Assembly (NCBI GenBank): GCA_021812285.1
Contig: JAKAOH010000009.1
Coordinates: 1-48,042 of the forward strand
Reading direction: 5' to 3'
DNA length: 48,042 nucleotides
Source: Acidobacteriota bacterium
GTDB lineage: Bacteria; Acidobacteriota; Terriglobia; Acidiferrales; UBA7541
The notes under the pieces are model-generated. The model was given only the letters and a program-made list of their open reading frames with translations, was not told the origin of the DNA and did no database searches. Numbering within the stretch: the first letter of the stretch is position 1; each line of letters begins with the position of its first letter. Of this stretch, positions 15,953-24,096 are shown piece after piece. Position numbers and translations under genes: made by a program.

Positions 15953-17091
15953 CCCTCGCCTCGCAAAATCACCGCCGGACGCACGCGTCCCAGAAGACGC
16001 AGCGGAAGCGCTCCCGCGAGCGCCGCGCCGAACATCAGCGCCGCAACCAACGGCACGACGATCCAATCGGGCGACGCACCCGAGCCGAACGCGCGTTCGC
16101 TGATCCAACTGGAAAGTGGAAAGCCGAGCCCGCAACCGGCGAGCGTTCCGGCAACGGCCAGAAGACCCACCTCCGCGAGAAACAGCCGAATGATCCGCCG
16201 CGCCGGACCTCCAATCGCTTTCATCACACCGACGTGATGCCGGCGCTCGGTGGCGAGCGCGGCCATCGAAGCCAGAACGCCGAGCACGGTGAGCGCAAGA
16301 ATGAGCGCGACCGTGGCGCCGACGAGCAGCCGGATTTTCCGCGCAAGCCGGGCTTCGCCCGTGGTGAATTCAGGAATCGGGCGCACGCGCGCGGCGGGAA
16401 TCGCGGCGGACAAATCGCTCATCTCGGCGCGGATTTCCGCGGCCGAGCCGGCAACGCTCAGCTGGACGAGGCTAATCTGCGCGTCAAGTCCGGCGAGCCG
16501 CTGGGCCGCGGCGAGCCCGGTGAAAATCTGATTGTCCTCGGAACCGCCGGTGACGACGACGCCGGAGGCCGTGAACTCACGCTCGGCGGATCCGTATCGC
16601 ATGTGGAACTTGGCGCCCGGCGCGAGGCCAAGTTTGCGGGCGACAGCGGAGCCGACAAGGGCCTCGTTTGCGGAGGCCGGCCAGCGGCCTTCGACTTTCC
16701 ACCAGGAATTCATCGCGCGAACGCGCGGGAAATCGGTTCCTGCGACGATGACGGGAATCGTTGCGGGCGCTGACGCGCCGTCGCTCTTGACGTGTGCAAC
16801 AAGGTAGAGAAAGGGCGCGGCGGCCGCGATCCGGCGGTCCGCACCCTCGCGCGCGGCCACCCGGCTCCAGGCGGAATCCGGAAGCAGCGCCTGTCCCGAG
16901 GATTTTGCCGGCGGCGTGACGACAACGTTGGCCCCGAAGACGCGAAACGTTTGGGCCAGCTTCGAATCGATATCGAGCTGGACGTTGAGCAGCGCGGAAA
17001 CGACCGCCGCGCCACTCACAACGACGAGCAGCGCGAGCGCCAGCCGCGCGCGGCTGGCGCTGAGTTCCCGAAGAAAAATGCGCCCGAACAT
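15940..17091 (-). CDS. ABC transporter permease, MacB/FtsX type (second of two)
   Basis: This 383-residue protein has an N-terminal membrane helix (LALALLVVVSGAAVVSALL), an extracytoplasmic domain of about 200 residues and three C-terminal helices with the MacB/FtsX motif (ERRHHVGVMKAIGGPARRIIRLFLAEVGLLA). ATG 17091 follows GGGGAG and lies 7 nt past the preceding stop. The upstream extension in the same frame is inside the neighbouring gene. Its stop overlaps the ATPase-DtxR start. By position and fold it matches the paired permeases of Ftr1/P19-type iron clusters (Campylobacter Cj1661/Cj1662-like). That equivalence is inferred from order and fold, not from alignment. Confidence 0.88.
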   Translation of the reverse strand: MFGRIFLRELSASRARLALALLVVVSGAAVVSALLNVQLDIDSKLAQTFRVFGANVVVTPPAKSSGQALLPDSAWSRVAAREGADRRIAAAAPFLYLVAHVKSDGASAPATIPVIVAGTDFPRVRAMNSWWKVEGRWPASANEALVGSAVARKLGLAPGAKFHMRYGSAEREFTASGVVVTGGSEDNQIFTGLAAAQRLAGLDAQISLVQLSVAGSAAEIRAEMSDLSAAIPAARVRPIPEFTTGEARLARKIRLLVGATVALILALTVLGVLASMAALATERRHHVGVMKAIGGPARRIIRLFLAEVGLLAVAGTLAGCGLGFPLSSWISERAFGSGASPDWIVVPLVAALMFGAALAGALPLRLLGRVRPAVILRGEGWSL

Positions 17092-17098
17092 TCCGTTC

Positions 17099-18379
17099 TC
17101 ACTCCCCACGCAAAACCGGCGCCGGATCGAGCCGCGACATCCGCCGAAGCGGCACAAGACTCCCGAGTGCGACGACGGCGGCGGCAATCGCCAGAACCAC
17201 CGGAAGCAGGATCAGTTGCGGCGTCGAAGCGACGCCGAAAACCAGCCGGCCCAGCGCGCGCGCCAGCAGCGTGCCGATGCCGAAACCGACCGCGCCGCCG
17301 ACGATGGCCACGGCGAGTTGTTCGGCGAGGAAAATCCACGCCAGCAGGCCGGAGGGCGCGCCGAGCGCCTTCATCAGCGCCACTTCGGCCCGCCGTTCCA
17401 TGACGCTGGAGGCCGCCATCGCGGCAATCCCGAGCGTCGCCGCGGCCAAAGCGCCGAGCGTGATCAGCCAGAAAAGCGAACTGACGCGATTGAGGATGCT
17501 GCCTTCGCTTTCAGCGACGCGCCGCACAACCTGCGCGCTCGAACCGGGGAGGGCCTGTTGCACCTGCGCGGCGATCGAAGCGGCGTAGGGCGAGCAGTAC
17601 CAGCGTTCGTATTCGGCGGGCGTCATCTGCCGGGGGTTTTCGCGGCCGAACGCGTCCTCGGGTTTCGTGAAAGCGGTGACCATCAGACTGCGATATTCCC
17701 CGGGGCGACCGGCGATTTGCTGGGCGAGCGCCAGCGACGTCACGATCGCTCGATCTTCGCTGCCGCCCGCTTTCAGAATGCCCGAAACGCGGAGCGTCGC
17801 CCGGCGCGAGCCTTCGCCGACGCGCAGCGACGAGCCGGGCTCGACGCCGAGGCGCGCGGCGAGCGCGCTGCCGACCAAGCATTCGCTGATTGAGCCGGGG
17901 GTGAACCATGCGCCCCGAACGCGCCACCACGGACTGGTGGCCTCGACGCCGGTGATGATGGAAGGCTCGCCGGCGACGGGAACGGCGTGGCGATACCAGG
18001 TGCCGACCAGCGTGGAGGAAAGCGCGGCGGAAGACGAAGCGACGGTGACGGGAACATCGAGAAACGGCGCGAATCCCTTGATGTTGTTGCGCCAGAAAAT
18101 TTGTTTGAGTTTCGGCAGATCGGATTCCGGCAAATAGGAACCCTCGGTCACGGGGCGCGTATCGAGGCCCCCGATTTCGACGGGCAGCGTATCGGTCTGC
18201 GGCGTTACTTGAATATTGGCGCCGAAACTTTGAAATTCGCGAGCAAGCCGGTTGCCCTCGTCGAGCGCGACCGTCAGCGCGGCCGCGGCGACGGCCGATG
18301 CCAGTACGAGCACCGCTGAGGCGAGCAGTTTCCGCCGCGGATTGCGGGCGACCGATTCGAGAAGGATGCGAAAGAACAT
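17099..18379 (-). CDS. ABC transporter permease, MacB/FtsX type (first of two)
   Basis: This 426-residue protein has the MacB-like layout: helix 1 (LLASAVLVLASAVAAAALTVAL), a large extracytoplasmic domain, then three helices with VMERRAEVALMKALGAPSGLLAWIFLAEQLAVAIVG and a terminal DPAPVLRGE box typical of the fold. It begins 12 nt after the FTR1-fusion stop and ends 7 nt before the second permease, so it is firmly in one operon. The N-terminal region after helix 1 (FGANIQVTP) is repeated in the sister permease (FGANVVVTP), so the two are paralogues. The pair probably forms a heterodimer moving a substrate or conformational force across the inner membrane. Confidence 0.88.
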   Translation of the reverse strand: MFFRILLESVARNPRRKLLASAVLVLASAVAAAALTVALDEGNRLAREFQSFGANIQVTPQTDTLPVEIGGLDTRPVTEGSYLPESDLPKLKQIFWRNNIKGFAPFLDVPVTVASSSAALSSTLVGTWYRHAVPVAGEPSIITGVEATSPWWRVRGAWFTPGSISECLVGSALAARLGVEPGSSLRVGEGSRRATLRVSGILKAGGSEDRAIVTSLALAQQIAGRPGEYRSLMVTAFTKPEDAFGRENPRQMTPAEYERWYCSPYAASIAAQVQQALPGSSAQVVRRVAESEGSILNRVSSLFWLITLGALAAATLGIAAMAASSVMERRAEVALMKALGAPSGLLAWIFLAEQLAVAIVGGAVGFGIGTLLARALGRLVFGVASTPQLILLPVVLAIAAAVVALGSLVPLRRMSRLDPAPVLRGE

Positions 18380-18391
18380 TGGTGGCCCGTC

Positions 18392-19672
18392 CTAATGTCC
18401 CATGCCGGGCATGTGCATGCCGGCGTGAACGGGTTTCATGTGCGAGAAATCCACGATCAACTGGCCCTGAACCACATGCGAAGGCAACGCGATCGGATTG
18501 CATCCGCCCTGCGAACCGACCGATGGAATGTAGATGGGCGAGCCGCAAAGGCGGCAGACCAGATTCTGCCCGCGCACCACGTAGCCGGCGTTGCCGCAGA
18601 TTTCACAGGCATCGAGAGCGGCCTGAAACGTGCCATTCGGCAGATGCACGACGATGAAACGAATGGTGGTGCGGTTGATTGTGGTGGAGTAGAAATGCAC
18701 TTCGGGATCGCCGCTGAGCGAGGCGATCGGCAAACGAACCGTTTCGCCAAGGGAAGCGACGTCAGGAGCGGGCGGAGACGCGGCTTCCACGCGGTTGTAG
18801 ACGAAATCCGCGCTCAGCGCAACGAGCACGATTACGAAAACCGTGGACATGCCGACGAGCCAACGGCGCTGGCGGCGCTGCTCCCATTCGGCGCGGCGCC
18901 GCTCGGCGTCAGTGGCGCCGGCGGGAACGGCCGCGGCGCGCGTGGAGGACCACTCGCGCAACGCGAGAACGAGCGCAACGCCCAGCACAACGGCAAAGAA
19001 AAAGACCTGATTCGTGACGATCGGGCCGATGATCGCCATTTCCCGATGGCTCGACGGGATCCACATCGCCTCGCTCATTTCGTGAAGGCCGGTGATGACC
19101 AGTTGGACGGCGACCACGGTTAAAATAATGCTGGTGGCCTTGAAAAAGCGGCCTAGCGAAACGCGGAGCGTGCCTTTGAAAAACGAAAGACCGACGAGAA
19201 CGGCCAGGGCAAGTCCCATGGCCGTCCCGAGCCAGACTTCCAGGCTCGCGGTGGAAAATTCCACGGCGCGGAGAATTAGCGCAAGCTCGACGCCCTCGCG
19301 AACGACCATCAGAAACACGAAGGAGCCGACGGCGAGTGCGGCGATCCAGCCCTCGCGGCGCGTGAAACGCTCGATTTTCTGCTCGATTTCCTTGCGGAGA
19401 TGGCGCGCGACGCGGTTCATCCAGACGATCATGCTGACGACGAACACAGCGGCCAGAATCATCAGCACGCCTTCGAAACCGTCCTGATTGACCCGAAGGC
19501 GGTCCAGCGCTTCGGCCACGCCTCCCGAAACAACAACGGCGAGCGTCACGCCGACCCAGACGGCGCGCGCTAGCTTCTTGCGCCCCGTGCGGGCTAGATA
19601 GAGAAGAACGATGCCGACAACGAGTGCGGCTTCAACGCCTTCGCGAAGAGCAATCAGGAGTGCGCTCAGCAT
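18392..19672 (-). CDS. FTR1-family iron permease fused to a DUF2318 domain and a His/Met-rich tail
   Basis: This 426-residue fusion has an FTR1 permease of about seven helices (residues 1-240) with both iron-path motifs, R10-E-G-V-E14 and R125-E-G-V-E129. A linker and further helix (about 272-290) lead to a DUF2318-type domain with C356-x2-C359, C373-x2-C376 and G-G-C391-N-P. The last 17 residues carry four His and four Met (H411, M412, H416, M419, H420, M421, M424, H426). FTR1 proteins import ferric iron after oxidation. DUF2318 is a separate subunit in Campylobacter-type clusters. The P19/Tpd-type periplasmic copper protein is absent here, and the tail might supply a metal site instead (inference). 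ATG 19672 is not preceded by a clear ribosome binding site. Confidence 0.92.
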   Translation of the reverse strand: MLSALLIALREGVEAALVVGIVLLYLARTGRKKLARAVWVGVTLAVVVSGGVAEALDRLRVNQDGFEGVLMILAAVFVVSMIVWMNRVARHLRKEIEQKIERFTRREGWIAALAVGSFVFLMVVREGVELALILRAVEFSTASLEVWLGTAMGLALAVLVGLSFFKGTLRVSLGRFFKATSIILTVVAVQLVITGLHEMSEAMWIPSSHREMAIIGPIVTNQVFFFAVVLGVALVLALREWSSTRAAAVPAGATDAERRRAEWEQRRQRRWLVGMSTVFVIVLVALSADFVYNRVEAASPPAPDVASLGETVRLPIASLSGDPEVHFYSTTINRTTIRFIVVHLPNGTFQAALDACEICGNAGYVVRGQNLVCRLCGSPIYIPSVGSQGGCNPIALPSHVVQGQLIVDFSHMKPVHAGMHMPGMGH

Positions 19673-19703
19673 GAGGAAAAGACGATACCCTTTGGGCGTA
19701 TTA

Positions 19704-19722
19704 GTTGCAAACTATTTGCAAC
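19704..19722. promoter_or_regulatory. perfect palindrome, candidate operator of the iron locus
   Basis: GTTGCAAACTATTTGCAAC is an exact 8-3-8 inverted repeat, 19 bp long, the usual length of DtxR-family operators. It lies 32 nt upstream of the FTR1 start. It overlaps plausible promoter elements read on the minus strand (CTTGTT or TTGTTG, then TAATAC), so a bound repressor would block transcription. Its sequence does not resemble the E. coli Fur box. The likely ligand is the DtxR-like domain encoded four genes downstream, or the Rrf2 protein; both are inferences. Confidence 0.6.
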
Positions 19723-19832
19723 AAGCGGTGCCGCAAATCAGACCAACAAGGTCCGATTCTAGCTCCCCTGTCTACATCCAGTCAAGGAAGAGGCCCCTTC
19801 CCCTCGCGGTTCCGCTAGAATAGGCAAGACTT

Positions 19833-22685
19833 ATGCGCTGGAGCCTTCTATCTGCGTTCCTGGCCGCCGGAGCGCTGGCGGCCGTCTGCACGGCCGCACC
19901 TTCCGGCGGCGTGAAAGCGAAGCTGGCGCGCGAGAAACGGCAGGAAGCGCGGAAAGAATTCCGGGCAGGCGAGCGTGCTGCGCGGCGCGGCGATTGGACG
20001 CTGGCCTTCGCGCATTACAGCCGCGCCTCGTTTGATTGGCCGCAAACCGCCAAATACCGCCTGCAGGAGGCTCTGGCGCGATTCCACCTGGTGCAGGCGC
20101 GAACCTATCAGGCAGAAAGCGAGGCCGCGGAGGGCCATTTGAGAGCGGCGCGGCAGAGCTTCGAAATGGCGCTGAAGCTGGACCCCACTTACAACGTGGC
20201 GCGGCAGCGGCTGGAAGAAATAGACCAGATGATCGTGCAGCAACCGGCGGCCGCGGCGCAGCAGCCGGAGCCGGCCCCGCCACGGATTCATCCGCGACCC
20301 GGAGTGCAGAGCTTCGATTATCGCGGCGACACGGAGGGCGCGTATCAGGAAGTGGCGCGGCAATTCGGCGTGGCGGCGGCGTTCGATCCGGAAATGCCTC
20401 ACCGGATGATCCGGTTCCACGTGAAAAACGTGGATTTTGACACGATGATGCGGCTGCTGTCGGAAATGACGGGAACGTATTGGAGCGCGATGGGATCGCG
20501 GCTGTTTTTCGTGACCGCGAACACGCCGGCGAAGGTGAAGAAATACGGACCGACCGAAGTGCGGACGGTGATGCTTTCCTCGGCGTCGACCGTGAGCGGG
20601 ATGGAGGAAACGACGCGCGTCGTGCGCGACATCGCCGAGCTGACGCGAACCCAGCTCGACACGGAAACGCACACCCTGACCCTGAGTGGTCCGCCGGCGA
20701 AAGTGGAACTGGCGGCGAAGCTGATTCACGAACTCGAGCAGCCGCGCGGCGAAATTCTGCTCGAAATGGATATTCTGGAAGTGAACCGCAATCAGGCCGA
20801 GCAGTTGGGCATCACGCCGCCGACTTCGGCGACGGCATACACGCTGAGCCCGGCGCAAATCAGCGAAGCGCAACAATCGCTTTCCGGCTTGCTCGATGTG
20901 ATCACCCAGGTGTTCGGACAGCCTTCGGCAATCGCGGGGTTGCCGGCGAGCCAGGCGGAGGCGCTCCTCGGCTCGGGTCAATTGAACGTGGCGGGCCTGA
21001 TTCCGCCGCTCGTGGCGTTTGGCGGCGGACGAACCACGTTTCTGGCGACACTGCCGGGAGCGGTGGCGCAGCTGGGCGAGACGCTGAACCTGGTGCAGAG
21101 CGGGCAGCAAATGACACTGCGCGCCGAGGACGGCGAACCGGCGACGCTTTTCGTCGGCGACCGGTACCCGGTGGTGATGGCGTCGTATTCTTCGAGCCTG
21201 ACGACGGCGCCCGGAGCGGTGATACCGAGCGTGAGCAACTCGAGCTTTCCCTCGAGCGAATATCCGGTGGGGCAAAAACCGGCGGCGGTGGTGGCGGCGG
21301 ATTTCAACGGCGACGGCTACGCCGATCTGGCGGTGGCGAACGAAGGCGACAACAGCGTTTCCATCCTGCTGAACAACGGTTCGGGATCGTTTTCGCAAGG
21401 CGAAACGATTGCAGTCCCGCCGGGGCCGGTGGCGCTCGTGGCAGGAGATTTCAACGGCGGTAAGAACGAGGACCTCGCGGTGGTGAGCAGCACCGCCGGA
21501 ATGGTGAGCGTTCTGAACGGGAACGGCGACGGAACCTTCACGCTGGGTGATCAGATTTCGGTGGGCACGAACCCCGTGGCGATCGCTTCCGGGGATTTCA
21601 ACGGCGACGGCGCGACCGACTTGGCGGTGATCAACAGTGGATCGAATAGCGTTTCGATCCTGCTGGGCCGGGGGGACGGAACGTTCGTCCACGCTTACGA
21701 CCTTCCGACCGGACGAACGCCGGTGGCGCTGGTGGCGACCGATCTGAACGGCGACGGGAAAACCGACTTGGCGGTGGTGAACCAGAGCGACAACGACGTG
21801 GAAGTGTTTCTCGGAAACGGCGACGGAACGTTCAAACCCGGCACGACGTACTCGACCGGCACGATGCCGTCGGCGATTGCGTCCGGCGACTTCAACGGCG
21901 ACGGAAAAAACGACCTGGCGGTGACGAACGAAGCGGACAACACCGTCTCGCTGCTCTTCGGAAACGGTGATGGAACGTTTCAACCGCAACTCGCTTACCA
22001 GACGGGAAGCGGGCCAGTGGCTGTGGTGACGGCGGATTTCAACGTCGACGGCTATCCGGACCTGGCCGTGGCGGACGAGACCGGGAACACGGTTTCTCTG
22101 TTGATCAACAACGGGAGCGGGGACCTCTCCACGCGAATCGACGTGAATACCGGCAGCGGGCCCGACGCGCTCGCAACGGCGGATTTCGACCACAACGGCC
22201 GTCCGGACTTGGCGATCGCGAACCAGGCGGACAACAACATTTCGGTGATTTTGAACGATATTTCGCTGGTGCCCAGCTCAAGCGTGTCGGAACAGACGCC
22301 GTATCCTAATTTCCAGTTCGTGGATCTGGGCCTGAAAGTGACGGTGACGCCGCGGCTGCATCCGGACGGCAGCGTGACGCTGAAATTGAAAGCGGAAATC
22401 CATGGATTGACCCCCGAAACCGTGAACGGCATTCCGATCCTGACCAACCGGACGATCGACCAGCGCGTGCGCGTGAAAAACGGGCAGCCGACGATGCTGG
22501 CGAGCTTCTTGAATCCATCGGAATCGCTGACTCTGACGGGCTGGCCGGGGCTGGCGTTTCTGGGCGCGCGGAATCCGCAAAAGCAGCAAGAGGAACTGTT
22601 GATCGTGGTGCGGCCGCGACTGGTGCGGACACCGACGTATAAGTCGAAGACGTTTTTTGCCGGGATCGGAACCGGGCAGCCGTAG
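19833..22685 (+). CDS. secretin with an FG-GAP propeller inserted in the pore domain
   Basis: This 950-residue exported protein has a signal peptide (residues 1-21, LAAVCTAA), a helical TPR-like N-terminal region (about 40-130) and a Pro-rich linker. An N0/STN-like and N-domain region follows (YRGDTEGAYQEVARQFGVAAAFD to about 300). The secretin core begins near residue 310 (RGEILLEMDILEVNRNQAEQLGI) and continues to DGEPATLFVGDRYPVV. Residues about 486-808 are seven FG-GAP/VCBS repeats of roughly 49 residues, with DFNGDG-type calcium loops and DLAV strands. The core then resumes with FQFVDLGLKVTVTPRLHPDGSVTLKL and ends in ELLIVVRPRLVR. Secretins form outer-membrane rings for type II/IV-pilus or related export. 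No partner genes are adjacent. Confidence 0.9.
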   Translation: MRWSLLSAFLAAGALAAVCTAAPSGGVKAKLAREKRQEARKEFRAGERAARRGDWTLAFAHYSRASFDWPQTAKYRLQEALARFHLVQARTYQAESEAAEGHLRAARQSFEMALKLDPTYNVARQRLEEIDQMIVQQPAAAAQQPEPAPPRIHPRPGVQSFDYRGDTEGAYQEVARQFGVAAAFDPEMPHRMIRFHVKNVDFDTMMRLLSEMTGTYWSAMGSRLFFVTANTPAKVKKYGPTEVRTVMLSSASTVSGMEETTRVVRDIAELTRTQLDTETHTLTLSGPPAKVELAAKLIHELEQPRGEILLEMDILEVNRNQAEQLGITPPTSATAYTLSPAQISEAQQSLSGLLDVITQVFGQPSAIAGLPASQAEALLGSGQLNVAGLIPPLVAFGGGRTTFLATLPGAVAQLGETLNLVQSGQQMTLRAEDGEPATLFVGDRYPVVMASYSSSLTTAPGAVIPSVSNSSFPSSEYPVGQKPAAVVAADFNGDGYADLAVANEGDNSVSILLNNGSGSFSQGETIAVPPGPVALVAGDFNGGKNEDLAVVSSTAGMVSVLNGNGDGTFTLGDQISVGTNPVAIASGDFNGDGATDLAVINSGSNSVSILLGRGDGTFVHAYDLPTGRTPVALVATDLNGDGKTDLAVVNQSDNDVEVFLGNGDGTFKPGTTYSTGTMPSAIASGDFNGDGKNDLAVTNEADNTVSLLFGNGDGTFQPQLAYQTGSGPVAVVTADFNVDGYPDLAVADETGNTVSLLINNGSGDLSTRIDVNTGSGPDALATADFDHNGRPDLAIANQADNNISVILNDISLVPSSSVSEQTPYPNFQFVDLGLKVTVTPRLHPDGSVTLKLKAEIHGLTPETVNGIPILTNRTIDQRVRVKNGQPTMLASFLNPSESLTLTGWPGLAFLGARNPQKQQEELLIVVRPRLVRTPTYKSKTFFAGIGTGQP
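21291..22258 (+). repeat. seven tandem FG-GAP repeat units (about 147 bp each)
   Basis: The coding repeat of D-F-N-G-D-G-x-x-D-L-A-V occurs at about 21300, 21447, 21594, 21738, 21888, 22035 and 22182, a period of 144-150 bp. Seven units make one closed seven-bladed beta-propeller, as in integrin alpha-type domains. The second and seventh units have altered calcium loops (DFNGGKNED and DFDHNGRPD). Confidence 0.9.
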
Positions 22686-22819
22686 AGCCCACCCTCCCGG
22701 CGATCTCGGCGCTCTACAATCGCGAGGACATCGGCGCGGGTCAGATGATGTTCGCCAATCGCGTCTGCGACAACGTCATCGCGTTGCTCACGGGCAAGCC
22801 GGCAATCGTGCTGGGTGAC
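22685..22819 (+). pseudogene. possible 3' gene remnant
   Basis: Directly after the secretin stop, in another frame, 45 codons read as protein-like sequence ending IGAGQMMFANRVCDNVIALLTGKPAIVLGD and a TGA at 22820. The segment has coding-like base use but no start. The motif ADN/CDN-x-I-A-L-x-x-G-K-P is reminiscent of the C-terminus of 2-hydroxyacid dehydrogenases. The resemblance is weak and short, so it may be a decayed fragment or chance. Confidence 0.25.
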
Positions 22820-22870
22820 TGAACCCCATTCGGATCCCGGCGCCGACACTCGGCGCGTCCGTTCTTCCGT

Positions 22871-23425
22871 TTATGAGCCCGGCGCTGGTGGACAGGATTT
22901 TTTCTGCGAATTCTTTTCGGCTTGATAGACGTCCTGGCGGATGCGCTGGGCCATCTCTTTCGAGTGCTGCATCATGAAGGGCATGGTGACCTGCATGGTG
23001 TCGGCCATGATGGAAGGCATTTCCCGCATCATCTTCTGTCCGACGGGCCCGGAATAAAAGGCGGCCAGAGTTTCCATATCGCTTTTGGTGAAATACTTCT
23101 GATAGACGGGAATGGTGGCCTGGAGCATCCTTTGCCAAGGCCAGCTTTCCATCATTTCGTCCATCACTTTATCCATACGCGCCTCGAAATCCGGCGGCAG
23201 GTTGCACTTCTCTTTGTTCTTCACGTATTCCTCGTGAATCATCTGGTGCATGGGCTTTGCCATGGCTTGGGCCATTTTCAGCATTGTCTGATTGATGTGA
23301 ATGGCGTCGAGATACTTTTCGACGTCCTGTTTCGATGCTGGTGCGTTTGAAGCGGGCTGCTGGGCGAAACCGGCGGCGGCAAAGGCGAGGCACAACGCGG
23401 CCGCAATGAGGGAACGCTTGATCAT
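22871..23425 (-). CDS. exported DUF2059-family protein
   Basis: This 184-residue protein has a signal peptide (MIKRSLIAAALCLAFAAAGF, cleavage near AAAGFAQ). The mature part is helical and Met-rich, with the DUF2059 pattern: VEKYLDAIHINQTMLKMAQAM, then IPVYQKYFTKSDMETLAAFYSGPVGQKMMREMP. The function of the family is unknown and the location is presumably periplasmic. The start at 23425 is chosen because GGAGG is 6 nt upstream; a near-by ATG (23431) overlaps that site. It is a single-gene unit. Confidence 0.88.
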   Translation of the reverse strand: MIKRSLIAAALCLAFAAAGFAQQPASNAPASKQDVEKYLDAIHINQTMLKMAQAMAKPMHQMIHEEYVKNKEKCNLPPDFEARMDKVMDEMMESWPWQRMLQATIPVYQKYFTKSDMETLAAFYSGPVGQKMMREMPSIMADTMQVTMPFMMQHSKEMAQRIRQDVYQAEKNSQKKSCPPAPGS

Positions 23426-23585
23426 GGTCATCCTCCAGAACTGCGGATTTCCACTTGGGCCGTCCCCCACCTTGGCCGAGGACAGAATACACCCGGGAAA
23501 AGCGAGTAAAACGAAAATTCGATTTTGCGGTCGCGGCGACGGCGACCGCGAGGCAAGCGGCAGAGAGGCGCGGTAAGGCGCGATT

Positions 23586-23981
23586 TCAGGCCGCGCGGGG
23601 TGCTTCGCTCATGAGTTCGAGGATGTTGCCCTCGGAATCGCGGAACGCCGCCATCCACAAATCGTACGCCGGCATTTTCGCAATCAATCGCGGCGGCGCC
23701 TCGATGGTCACGCTTTTCGCGAGCAAATATTGATAAGCGGTCTGAATTTCCGGAACGCGAAAATAGAGAATCGAGCTGGGATGGTCGAGTTCGGCACGAT
23801 CCGGCGTTCCGAGCAGCAAACGCACGCCGCCGCAGTCGAGAAACGCCATCGAGCCCGCTGCGAAGAGCAACGGCAAGCCGAGCACGTCGCGATAAAAAGC
23901 GATGGCGCGCGGGAGATCGTGCACGTTGATCGCGATTTGCCCGAGGTTGGTGATACCGAGGCTCGATGCGGCGTTGGTCAT
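23586..23981 (-). CDS. VOC (glyoxalase/bleomycin-resistance) superfamily protein
   Basis: This 131-residue protein has two beta-alpha-beta-beta-beta modules: LGQIAINVHDLPRAIAFYRDVLGLPLLF and SILYFRVPEIQTAYQYLLAKSV. It ends in AAFRDSEGNILELMSE, the typical glyoxalase-fold ending that supplies a Glu ligand. The first ligand position is Gln in GQIAI. It is probably a small metal enzyme or binding protein with an unknown substrate. It has no close operon partner. Confidence 0.9.
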   Translation of the reverse strand: MTNAASSLGITNLGQIAINVHDLPRAIAFYRDVLGLPLLFAAGSMAFLDCGGVRLLLGTPDRAELDHPSSILYFRVPEIQTAYQYLLAKSVTIEAPPRLIAKMPAYDLWMAAFRDSEGNILELMSEAPRAA

Positions 23982-24096
23982 GGTGGAACGCTCCCGCAGG
24001 GATGTCGCTTATCAGGCAAGAATATAACCGGCGATCAGTTCTCTTCCAAGGATTGTGCTACTTCCGCTGTGGGTGGCTCGCACAGCGTGGGCGCGG

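Noticed and set aside
19704-19722. reading the palindrome as a Fur box
   Set aside because: It lacks the GATAATGATAATCATTATC-like hexamers; the DtxR-type idea fits length and context better but is also unproven.
21291-22258. tandem array that could be taken for a CRISPR-like or satellite repeat
   Set aside because: The 147-bp periodicity is fully explained by FG-GAP protein repeats in one frame; the units are diverged and there are no spacers.
23536-23562. inverted repeat GCGGTCGC/GCGACCGC near the VOC gene as a terminator
   Set aside because: No U-tract follows on either strand; a small GC-rich palindrome in GC-rich DNA is weak evidence.
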